From JAAYCB01 sp012744395 (lineage in GTDB: Bacteria; Planctomycetota; Planctomycetia; Pirellulales; Thermoguttaceae): 7,939 nt of DNA. Shown one piece after another: positions 1 to 5,903 of the stretch (the stretch's first letter is position 1; the number at the start of each line of letters is the position of its first letter). The stretch lies in NCBI GenBank assembly GCA_028703175.1, contig JAQVNJ010000186.1:1-7939 (forward strand), read 5' to 3'. The notes under the pieces are model-generated. The model was not told the DNA's origin and ran no database searches. It saw only the letters and a program-made list of their open reading frames with translations. A program made the position numbers and the translations under genes.

Positions 1-80
1 TTTGATGCCCGCCGGGGCATTTTGATGCCCGCCGGGGCATTTTGGTGCCCGCCGGGGCATTTTGATGCCCGCCGGGGCAG
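1..80. repeat. Four tandem 20-bp palindromic units (array probably continues off the left edge)
   Basis: Four head-to-tail copies of TTTGATGCCCGCCGGGGCAT are present. The third has G for A at its fifth base and the fourth ends in G instead of T. Within each unit ATGCCC and GGGCAT are complementary around GCCG. Across the unit boundary GGGCAT and ATGCCC can pair around TTTG, so the array can fold in two alternative registers. There are no spacers. It lies about 100 nt past the stop codon of the last gene of the minus-strand operon, so it could sit in that transcript's 3' region, but no T-tract marks a classical terminator. The first base of the window is already the start of a unit, so the true copy number is unknown. 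Bases 81-176 show nothing else recognisable. Confidence 0.95.
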
Positions 81-176
81 GGGCCACGAGGCAGCACACA
101 TGGCCAGATGGGCGATCCGGCGGCGCGCCGCGGCCGGGCGCTGCTGTTGATCAGCGTTCGGCGCGATCGCAGCCGC

Positions 177-1580
177 TCAGATTTCCCAGCCTTTGCGGAA
201 ATGGCCGTGGAGGAACGGCTCCGCCTGCGGCGCGTTGATTGCCTTCATGTTGGGGCCATCCCAATGAAGGGTCGCGCCGACCCTCAACGCCGCCACCCCG
301 AGAAGGACGATCTCCGTCAGCCGCGCGCCGTACTCGAAATTCGCACTGGCCGGAGCGCCGCCTTTGCACGCGTTGATCCAGTCGCGGTGATGGCCCTCGG
401 ATCGAGGGATCGTCCGAGGCGGCAGCCGAACCTCCTGCATCCTTTTCTCCGGGATGATCCGCGGCGACGCGCTCCAGACGCCCGACAGCAAGGCGCCTTT
501 GTCGCCAACGATCAGCGATCCGCCCTCCCGGGGCAGGTCTCGTTCCGGTTCCAGGCAGTCGGGTCGTGGCGGCGCCAGCCCGCCGTCGTACCAGAACAGG
601 TCTACCGGCGGCCGCGCACCGCGGGCGGGAAATTTCCAGTGATACATGGCGGCCGCGGGCGTGGTCTCGTCGTTCAGCGGCGTGGAGCTGGCCTCAACCA
701 TCGCGGGGTGCCCCAACTCGAGAGCCCAGACGGCTGTATCCAACGTGTGGCAGCCGAAGTTGCCCAGCGTGCCGCTGCCGAAATCCCACCAGTAATGGAA
801 CAGCAGCGGGGCGTAGGCCGGATGGTATGGCCGCTCCTTGGCCGGCCCAAGCCAGAGGTCCCAATCGAGCCCCTTCGGCACGGGTGGCGTCTCCGCCGGC
901 CGCTGGGCCGGCATCTGGCGGTTCGGCCCCCCGCGCCAGGCGTGAACCTCGCGGACATCGCCGATCGCCCCGTCGCGGATCCATTCCACGGCGCGGCGGA
1001 TGTCGTCCGAGGAATGCCCCTGGTTGCCCATCTGCGTGGCGACCTTCGCCTTGCGGGCGGCCTCGGCGACCCGCCGAGCCTCGTAGACGCTGTGGGTCAG
1101 TGGCTTCTCGCAGTACACGCCCTTGCCGGCACGGATCGCGGCCAGCGCGGCGACCGCGTGCACGTGATTCGGAGCGGCCACAAGCACCGCGTCGATCGTC
1201 CGCTCCGCCTTCTCCAACATAGCGCGGTAATCCACATGGACGCCGCAGCGGCGGGCGATCTCAGCGCCCACCTTGCGGCCGTGCTCCGCCAACGCCTGCA
1301 TGGCCGGGCCGCGTCCCCCGTGATGCCGGTAATACAGTTGGCTGTTGTCCCAGAACTCCGCCACGTCGCAGATCGCCGCAATGTTGACATCCGGGTGCTT
1401 AAGAAGGTTCTGGATGTTGACGATTCCCTGCCCGCCGGTGCCGATCACCGCCACGTTCAGTTGTTCGCTCGGCGGTGTCTGGCCGGCCCCGCCAAGCACG
1501 CGGCGGGGGACGAAAAGGGCCGCGGCTGCCGGCGCGGCGGCGAGAAACCGGCGGCGATTGAACAATCGGGCTTGATCCAT
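177..1580 (-). CDS. Tat-exported Gfo/Idh/MocA-family oxidoreductase
   Basis: This is a 467-residue predicted NAD(P)-dependent dehydrogenase/oxidoreductase of the Gfo/Idh/MocA family; the substrate is probably a sugar or cyclitol derivative but cannot be told from sequence. Residues 8-14 (NRRRFLA) followed by an Ala-rich hydrophobic stretch form a twin-arginine signal, so the folded cofactor-bound protein is likely exported. The Rossmann start is LNVAVIGTGGQG (41-52), with an acidic residue after the second strand (CDVAEF). The family's EKP signature is at 158-160, followed by LTHSVYEAR. GNQGHS (185-190), DWDLWLGPA (239-247) and the segment ending CHTLD (277-281, with H278 and D281) match the planctomycete-abundant subfamily; EGHHRDWINAC is near the C-terminus. 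Length is normal for that subfamily. The ATG at 1578-1580 is supported by a GAGGT ribosome binding site (1587-1591) that overlaps the stop codon of the upstream gene, 9 nt away, implying coupled translation. Confidence 0.93.
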   Translation of the reverse strand: MDQARLFNRRRFLAAAPAAAALFVPRRVLGGAGQTPPSEQLNVAVIGTGGQGIVNIQNLLKHPDVNIAAICDVAEFWDNSQLYYRHHGGRGPAMQALAEHGRKVGAEIARRCGVHVDYRAMLEKAERTIDAVLVAAPNHVHAVAALAAIRAGKGVYCEKPLTHSVYEARRVAEAARKAKVATQMGNQGHSSDDIRRAVEWIRDGAIGDVREVHAWRGGPNRQMPAQRPAETPPVPKGLDWDLWLGPAKERPYHPAYAPLLFHYWWDFGSGTLGNFGCHTLDTAVWALELGHPAMVEASSTPLNDETTPAAAMYHWKFPARGARPPVDLFWYDGGLAPPRPDCLEPERDLPREGGSLIVGDKGALLSGVWSASPRIIPEKRMQEVRLPPRTIPRSEGHHRDWINACKGGAPASANFEYGARLTEIVLLGVAALRVGATLHWDGPNMKAINAPQAEPFLHGHFRKGWEI

Positions 1581-1589
1581 CTCTCGACC

Positions 1590-2729
1590 TCACAAATCAA
1601 TCCATTGGTCGGCTTGCGCGGCCTGGCGGGCCTTCAGGCAGATCTCCGTCAACCGGAACGCGTCGGCCTGGCTGATCAGGTGTTCCCCCTCGCCGGCAAG
1701 CTCCGCCAGAAAATCGGTGAAGAAATCAACCGGCTCGGGCAGTTCCAGATCTCGCGGCCCCGCGCCGGCGCTGACGACCACGGCCCGCTCTTCCGAGCCA
1801 ATCACCTCCACCACGCCTTCGCTGCCGGCGATCCGCAGCCGGTCGTCGCCGTGGGTCGGCGCGGTCTCCGGGCGGAGATAGTCGAGGTTGCTCATCGCCG
1901 TCCCGCCGTTGTCGAGCGTGAAGAGAAGGCCGGCGTGATCCTGAAAGCCGGGGTAATCCGGATGGGCCTTGTTTCCGTGCCACGCCGAAACGCGGACGTA
2001 TTTCCGCCCGGAGGTCCAGCGCATGTAGTCGATCGAGTGGATGCCCGCCCAGGGGATCGTCCCGCCATAGGTCTCCAGGTCCTTGTAGAACCAGGGCCTT
2101 CCGCCGCCAAACTTGTACGACTTCTGCGAGGTGAGCAGGATCGGCTCGCCCACCAGGCCGTCTTCGACCGCCTGGCGGGCGGCACGGTAGGGCGGGAAGC
2201 ACCGCATGTTCATCAGCGAGGTCAGCCGGACGCCCGATTTGGCGACGGCCTTCTTCAAAGCCGCCAGACTCTCCAAGGTCGTGGCCACCGGCTTTTCGGA
2301 GACGATGTGGATGCCTTTTCGGGCGGCGGCCAACGACGCTTCCGCGTTGCGATAGTAGGGCAGGCAGACCGCGACAACGTCCAACTCCTCCTCTTCCAGC
2401 ATCGGCTCGAATTCGTCGTAGATGCGGGTCTTTTCGCTGAAAGCCTTGTTGCGGCGCATCCCGGCCGCGTCGTCGTCCGGCAGGCTTTTGGCAAACGCGG
2501 CCAATTCGACCCCCGCCACGCGTGGAATCGCTCCCAGAATCACGCCTGTATGCCCGTCGGTGCCGATCAGGCCGACTCGCACCCTGCGCTGGCCCGGCGG
2601 CGCGCCGCAGACCACCCTGCCGCTCCGTCCCAGGGCCAGCCCCGCGCCGATCGCCGCTTGGAGGAATCGGCGCCTGCTCGCACGCGGCGATTTGTCCCCG
2701 CCGCCGTTTGCCGCGATGCTGACTTCCAT
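1590..2729 (-). CDS. Tat-exported Gfo/Idh/MocA-family oxidoreductase (second, divergent paralog)
   Basis: This 379-residue protein is first of a tightly spaced pair with the following oxidoreductase. Residues 18-24 (SRRRFLQ) plus a Gly/Ala/Leu stretch form a Tat signal. The nucleotide-binding fold begins RVGLIGTDGHTG (51-62), a variant of the usual GxGxxG in which Asp replaces the middle glycine. SEKPVAT (144-150) holds the family Lys. GGTIPWAGIHSIDYMRW (222-238) supplies the usual His (231) and Asp (234) of the substrate pocket. The frame is open 97 codons further upstream, but that extension has no Tat-compatible sequence and runs antiphase over the neighbouring gene on the same strand, so the ATG at 2727-2729, with an AGGTG-type ribosome binding site just upstream, is preferred. 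It differs clearly from the 467-residue paralog in length and motifs, so the two probably catalyse different steps or act on different substrates. The substrate is unknown. Confidence 0.92.
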   Translation of the reverse strand: MEVSIAANGGGDKSPRASRRRFLQAAIGAGLALGRSGRVVCGAPPGQRRVRVGLIGTDGHTGVILGAIPRVAGVELAAFAKSLPDDDAAGMRRNKAFSEKTRIYDEFEPMLEEEELDVVAVCLPYYRNAEASLAAARKGIHIVSEKPVATTLESLAALKKAVAKSGVRLTSLMNMRCFPPYRAARQAVEDGLVGEPILLTSQKSYKFGGGRPWFYKDLETYGGTIPWAGIHSIDYMRWTSGRKYVRVSAWHGNKAHPDYPGFQDHAGLLFTLDNGGTAMSNLDYLRPETAPTHGDDRLRIAGSEGVVEVIGSEERAVVVSAGAGPRDLELPEPVDFFTDFLAELAGEGEHLISQADAFRLTEICLKARQAAQADQWIDL

Positions 2730-2803
2730 CTCACCCCACCTTCTGGGAACCTTGATGCCGTGGCCGGGCGGGAGAGGGCTCCCCCTGCTTGAACCTGGCC
2801 TGG

Positions 2804-3274
2804 CTACTTGGCATTGCGAAAGACGCTCTGGCCTTCCGGAGTCAGCCGGAGAATCGCCTTTCGGCCCAGCCCGGTCCTCGTGAATAAATCCCGCTGCTGA
2901 TGCAGTTCGCTGTGCAACGTGCTGACCGGCACGTCGGGAAACTGGGCCGACCACGCATCCAGAACATCGCCCCAAGCGAGCCCGTCGGCGCCCTCGTTCC
3001 CCACCTTGTTGACAAGCCATTCGGCGGGAGCCTTCTTGGCCGTGGTCGTCGCGGGATCGACCAGGCCGCCTTCGCTCTGCTGATCGTAGATCGCCATGAT
3101 CGAGAGGATCGTCGCCCGTTCGCTCTCGTCGAGTTCCTCCACTCCCAACTCAAACTCGAGGCGCGCCCTGTCATAAACCGCCTGCAAGTCTCGAACCTTC
3201 TTCTGGACGGCTCGCAGCTCAAGGGCCGATTCCGCGAGTTGCTTCCAGTCGTGAAGGGCATCAGCGACGCTCAT
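2804..3274 (-). CDS. Hypothetical protein, coiled coil plus winged-helix-like C-terminus
   Basis: I do not recognise this 156-residue protein. Residues about 9-50 are charged and heptad-like (ALELRAVQKKVRDLQ), suggesting a coiled coil. An acidic segment and a short Thr/Ala/Lys linker (about 76-83) follow. Residues about 84-155 alternate helices and end in a basic turn and strand (GRKAILRLTPEGQSVF), which resembles a winged helix-turn-helix and would suit nucleic-acid or protein binding. The protein has no signal peptide or membrane segment. It is on the same strand as the two oxidoreductases, 74 nt upstream of the first, so it may be co-transcribed; a link to their regulation is only inference. 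An in-frame GTG three codons earlier (3281-3283) directly abuts the ribosome binding site and is therefore unlikely to be the start. Confidence 0.75.
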   Translation of the reverse strand: MSVADALHDWKQLAESALELRAVQKKVRDLQAVYDRARLEFELGVEELDESERATILSIMAIYDQQSEGGLVDPATTTAKKAPAEWLVNKVGNEGADGLAWGDVLDAWSAQFPDVPVSTLHSELHQQRDLFTRTGLGRKAILRLTPEGQSVFRNAK

Positions 3275-3283
3275 CGAATCCAC

Positions 3284-3288
3284 TCCTC
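3284..3288 (-). promoter_or_regulatory. Ribosome binding site GAGGA that fixes the start at 3274
   Basis: GAGGA on the minus strand lies 9 nt upstream of the ATG at 3272-3274, a normal spacing. It directly touches the alternative GTG at 3281-3283, with no spacer, so it supports the ATG. No convincing -10/-35 pair was found upstream. Confidence 0.6.
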
Positions 3289-3556
3289 AAGAATATGCGG
3301 ACGTATTCTGCCTGGAAATGGCGACAACCCTACTTAAGCTTATGTCATCCACGAGGGGGGCGGCAGTGGTTTTGAATCCGCAACCAGCCGCGCGCCTGCC
3401 GACACTTCGGTTTGTTTCGCCAACGACACCACAGGAGACGACCCGACACCCCCCAGACGCGGCAATCGCGGACGGCTGCCCAATCGGCGCACGGGGCCGC
3501 GGGGCGTCTGGCCGGAGGGATCGTGGCCGGCGGCCTGCCGACGGCCGCGCCTCCCG

Positions 3557-3972
3557 CTAGTAGAACCGCGTCGCGCCCGGCACGGCGATCAGCACGACAT
3601 CAACGCCGCTTTCGAGCAACGGGCGATACGACTGGAGGCCAGCGAACCGGTGGTCTGCATCCACGCTCACCTGGCCGGGCTTCTCCGCGGATAAACGCGG
3701 GAGGCTTTCCTCAATCCGCCACGGGAACGCGTCGGCAACGGCGACGAGCCTTGCGCGGGCATCGGCGCTGAGTGCATTGACCGCCGCGCCGGTACCCCGC
3801 CCGCCGCAGCCGATCAGGCCGACCTTCAAAATGTCGTCGCCCGAAGCATGGGCCGCGCGCCCGATGTCGAGGCAAGCCGCCACGGCAGCCAGGCGACTGG
3901 CGGCTTCGAGAAATTGGCGTCTTGAGGCCGGCACGCCGGCACGCCGGCCGCCGAGCCGTGGCGGGTCGTCAT
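3557..3972 (-). pseudogene. Decayed Tat-type Gfo/Idh/MocA oxidoreductase (frameshifted near the start, 3' two thirds missing)
   Basis: The readable body contains a twin-arginine signal (ASRRQFLEAASRL), a Rossmann start KVGLIGCGGRGTGAA and the family sequence up to GVDVVLIAVP. It then ends abruptly with GATRFY and a TAG at 3557-3559, just where the paralogs continue to the EKP motif. The catalytic domain is absent, and I found no trace of it in the 273 nt downstream. The best start, ATG at 3970-3972 (MTTRHGSAAGV), has a GGGAGG site 6 nt upstream, but its frame does not reach the body: it would read PACRPQDANF. Removing one copy of the tandem 8-bp repeat at 3928-3948 restores MTTRHGSAAGVPASRRQFLE in one frame. 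A GTG at 3989-3991 is in frame with the body and could give a 144-residue product, but it lies inside an intergenic repeat and lacks a ribosome binding site. So there are two independent lesions. Confidence 0.85.
3928..3948. repeat. Tandem 8-bp duplication (CCGGCACG twice plus partial third) causing the frameshift
   Basis: The plus strand reads CCGGCACG, CCGGCACG, then CCGGC. One unit is not a multiple of three, and deleting one reconnects the ribosome-binding-site-supported ATG at 3972 to the Tat signal of the broken oxidoreductase. This is the pattern expected from slipped-strand duplication. Confidence 0.75.
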
Positions 3973-3978
3973 GGGTCG

Positions 3979-3984
3979 CCTCCC
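3979..3984 (-). promoter_or_regulatory. Ribosome binding site GGGAGG of the broken oxidoreductase gene
   Basis: GGGAGG on the minus strand is 6 nt from the ATG at 3972, supporting that codon as the original start. Its first three bases overlap the edge of the intergenic repeat copy at 3982-4008. Confidence 0.6.
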
Positions 3985-4050
3985 GTAGCACGGGTCTCCC
4001 TGGCCCGTCAGCATATCAAACCCGCCCGTAGCACGGGTCTCCAGGCCCGT
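3982..4050. repeat. Two copies of a 26-27-bp dyad-symmetric intergenic repeat
   Basis: Copy one (3982-4008) and copy two (4025-4050) share CCCGTAGCACGGGTCTCC and the ending GGCCCGT. They differ only by CT versus A between those blocks, and a 16-nt linker separates them. Each contains CCCGT, ACGGG and CCCGT-type arms, so the middle arm can pair with either flank: CCCGT around AGC with ACGGG, or ACGGG around the TCTCC segment with CCCGT. The position between two minus-strand genes, upstream of a pseudogene and past the stop of the OleA-like gene, suits a REP-like dispersed element. Similar short GC hairpin repeats between genes are, from memory, common in planctomycete genomes. Bases 4051-4124 show nothing further. 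Confidence 0.85.
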
Positions 4051-4124
4051 CGCCGTGTCCATTCGCTTGCCATTGGCGGAGCGGTTCTCGGTCTCGGCGC
4101 GCGACCGGCCGGCCCTGCACCGGG

Positions 4125-5240
4125 CTACCGCCGCGCCGCCACGGTTTGCGGTTCCGTCTGTTTCCCGGACACCTCGCGGTCGACCGGGCTGGTTTGCCAA
4201 TCCACGCCGAGCATCAGCACGTTGATGCCCGAGCCGATTCCCAGCAAGGCGACGTGGTCGTTGGGCCTGAGGTGGCCCTGTTCGATGCCGATGGCCGCCG
4301 CGGTTGGCAGGGCGACCGAGCCGGTATTGCCGAGCCGGCGGATCGTCGGATAGTCGATCGCCGGATCGAGGCCCAACGCTTCGAAGAGCAGCTTCTGGTG
4401 CGCTCGGCCGACTTGATGGCAGAAGGTCTTGTCGATCTCTGCCGCGTCCCAGTTGATTTCCGCGAGAAAATCGGCAAACGTCTCCTTGGCGGCGGCAACC
4501 CCTTCGTGCATCAGGCGTTCGGCATCGGTCCACATCAGCGGCTGCATCTGGTCGCCTCCGGACTCGTCCCGCCCGCTCTGGCAGAGGTTGCAGAAATCGG
4601 TCGCGGTGCGCACGGCGCCGCCGAGCAGGCGGTTGCCCGTCCGGCTCACCTCGCGATCGGTCAACAGGATCGCCGCACTGCCGGAACCGATCGTCAGCGA
4701 AGCGAACGCCAGCTTGATGTCGCGCCGCGACAGCGACGTGTCGCGGTTGAGCTGATCGATCGTCGTCTCGACGAGGCCGCGGCCGCTCTCGGTGCCCACG
4801 ACGAGCCCAGCCCGGATCTGGCCCAATTCGATCATGTTGGCCACCTGGACGACGCCGTTGAGCAAGCCCAGGCAGGCATTCGAAACGTCGTAGACCATGC
4901 ACGCGGCCGGGAGGTCCAGCCCGTGATGCACACCGCTGGCCGTGGCCGGCTCGAGGTGATCGCGGCAGACCGATCCGTGGACCAGGGCGCCAACGCAGCG
5001 GGGGTCGATCCCGGCGGCGCGGAGCGCTTTTCCGCCCGACTCGATGCTCTGTTCGGTGATCGTTGTCCCCACCGGCCAGAATCGCCGCTCGCTGATTCCC
5101 GTCATCAATTCCAGCCGGCCCTCGGGCAGACGCAGCCGGCGGTAGAGCGGCTCCAGCCGGGCTTCGATTTCCGCCGAGGTGACAATCTCCTCGGGCAGGG
5201 TGCAGCTGATCGTTTCCAGGCAGACGTTCTGATATTGCAT
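4125..5240 (-). CDS. oleA: OleA-like thiolase / ketoacyl-ACP synthase III family condensing enzyme
   Basis: This is a complete 371-residue thiolase-fold condensing enzyme. It aligns over its whole length, from memory, with OleA, which joins two fatty acyl-CoA chains head to head to give a 2-alkyl-3-ketoacid for long-chain olefin synthesis; databases often call such proteins 3-oxoacyl-ACP synthase III. Visible features are CRDHLEPATAS (92-102) with the glutamate typical of OleA (E97), the nucleophile in DVSNACLGLLNG (C123), CHQVGRAH with the catalytic His (H275), LGNTGS with the catalytic Asn (N305), and LLGIGSGIN (332-340) near the C-terminus. All catalytic residues are present. The protein has no signal peptide, so it should act in the cytoplasm. 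The ATG at 5238-5240 begins MQYQNV, as OleA relatives do, although no clear Shine-Dalgarno is seen in front of it. No oleB, oleC or oleD is in the window: downstream is a pseudogene and upstream a 663-nt gap with a divergent gene. A FabH-like role in another lipid pathway is the alternative. Confidence 0.88.
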   Translation of the reverse strand: MQYQNVCLETISCTLPEEIVTSAEIEARLEPLYRRLRLPEGRLELMTGISERRFWPVGTTITEQSIESGGKALRAAGIDPRCVGALVHGSVCRDHLEPATASGVHHGLDLPAACMVYDVSNACLGLLNGVVQVANMIELGQIRAGLVVGTESGRGLVETTIDQLNRDTSLSRRDIKLAFASLTIGSGSAAILLTDREVSRTGNRLLGGAVRTATDFCNLCQSGRDESGGDQMQPLMWTDAERLMHEGVAAAKETFADFLAEINWDAAEIDKTFCHQVGRAHQKLLFEALGLDPAIDYPTIRRLGNTGSVALPTAAAIGIEQGHLRPNDHVALLGIGSGINVLMLGVDWQTSPVDREVSGKQTEPQTVAARR

Positions 5241-5496
5241 GGGGGATTTTGCAGCCTGTAGGCGAGTCTCTCTGGGCCCCGGGCGGATCTGCGGACGATC
5301 GGCGGGGCCGGCCCAGATCGTTCAGGATAGCCGAGTCGTCGCCAGGCGTAAACCGAGCGGCCGGCCGCACGCAGGGCACCCCCCCACAAGAGTGCTAGCA
5401 ATGCTATCCGTACATCATGTTGTGAGCAAGCATTTCTTGACTACAAAATGCTGGGGAGCGGTTGCAGGCCTCGGTTTGTATCCTTAGACTGTGAGC

Positions 5497-5516
5497 CAAC
5501 TTGCAGCAGCAAGTTG
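5497..5516. repeat. Perfect 8-bp inverted repeat with 4-nt loop
   Basis: CAACTTGC and GCAAGTTG flank AGCA. It is in the AT-richer part of the gap, with no T-tract on either side, so it is not a typical intrinsic terminator. It could be an operator or an RNA hairpin. Confidence 0.7.
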
Positions 5517-5757
5517 TACGCAGCGAGGAGACTGATGGATCGACCAGGTCGCCGGGAGAGGGTACAGGAAGCTGTCCGGCGACACCTTGCGTAATCGGCA
5601 CACACCCGGTGTGGGGAACCCATCGATGAAGAGGACGTCATCGGCCCCCTTGGCAGGGCATTTCCGGCAGGAAGCCGTGGCACCGCCCGGATGCGAGGCG
5701 TGCCCTGCCCCAACTCGTGCTGCCGCTCTTGCCGCGTCGGGGCTACCGCAGGCCGGA

Positions 5758-5777
5758 ACCCCCGCAATCGCGGGGGT
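5758..5777. repeat. Perfect 8-bp GC-rich inverted repeat with 4-nt loop
   Basis: ACCCCCGC and GCGGGGGT flank AATC. The stem is very stable, but no run of T follows, so a terminator is possible only in a loose sense. It may be another dispersed palindrome of the type seen elsewhere in the window. Confidence 0.7.
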
Positions 5778-5872
5778 GACCGGTCCGCGTCGACAGGACT
5801 CGCGGGACTCGGCCGCCGCCGGGCGCCGCAGGCCGCCCCATCTACTGGGTTTTTCTCTTTTCCACTTCAACT

Positions 5873-5896
5873 CGGCACAGGACGTGCCGGAGGAGG
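5873..5896 (+). promoter_or_regulatory. Hairpin abutting a strong ribosome binding site of the amidotransferase-like gene
   Basis: CGGCAC (5873-5878) and GTGCCG (5884-5889) form a 6-bp stem around AGGAC. The Shine-Dalgarno AGGAGG (5891-5896) begins one base later, 7 nt before the ATG at 5904. The ribosome binding site is strong and decides the start. The hairpin next to it could tune access or protect the transcript's 5' region, which is inference. Confidence 0.6.
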
Positions 5897-5903
5897 AATC
5901 TCG

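Larger units (their letters stand above)
5241..5903. other. 663-nt intergenic region between divergent genes
   Basis: No convincing protein gene was found here; the long open frames crossing it are shadows extending from neighbouring genes. It should contain promoters for the leftward OleA-like gene and the rightward amidotransferase-like gene, but I could not place reliable -10/-35 boxes. About 5390-5530 is visibly richer in A and T than its surroundings and holds TGCTAGCA (5393-5400), a 7-bp inverted repeat (AGCATTT 5429-5435 with AAATGCT 5446-5452) and a perfect hairpin (5497-5516). A 19-codon reading frame after AGGAG lies at 5535-5594. A second perfect hairpin is at 5758-5777. The 10-mer CCGCAGGCCG occurs twice (5747-5756 and 5826-5835). 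A pyrimidine-rich run (5849-5864) lies shortly before the next gene. Confidence 0.7.

Noticed and set aside
1..80. CRISPR array
   Set aside because: The 20-bp units are directly adjacent with no unique spacers, and no cas genes are present.
2772..2785. Small hairpin (GGGAG/CTCCC) as a terminator between the small gene and the oxidoreductases
   Set aside because: The stem is only 5 bp with no T-tract, and gene spacing suggests read-through.
108..2792. 894-codon open frame on the plus strand
   Set aside because: It runs antisense across two oxidoreductase genes with clear family motifs. Its product is Arg/Ala/Pro-rich and without recognisable domains, as expected of a GC-rich shadow frame.
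2730..3020. 97-residue N-terminal extension of the 379-residue oxidoreductase
   Set aside because: It overlaps the small coiled-coil gene in another frame and lacks similarity, and the Tat signal needs to be near the N-terminus, as it is with the ATG at 2729.
4146..5261. 371-codon open frame on the plus strand with the same length as the OleA-like gene
   Set aside because: The equal length is a coincidence of the shifted antisense frame. The minus strand carries all catalytic motifs.
5437..5442. TTGACT as a -35 promoter box
   Set aside because: No matching -10 element is found 16-18 nt downstream on the plus strand, so it cannot be supported as a promoter.
5691..5903. Upstream in-frame start of the amidotransferase-like gene
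   Set aside because: The added 71 residues are low-complexity and cross a hairpin. The ATG at 5904 has a strong AGGAGG 7 nt upstream and begins with typical family sequence.
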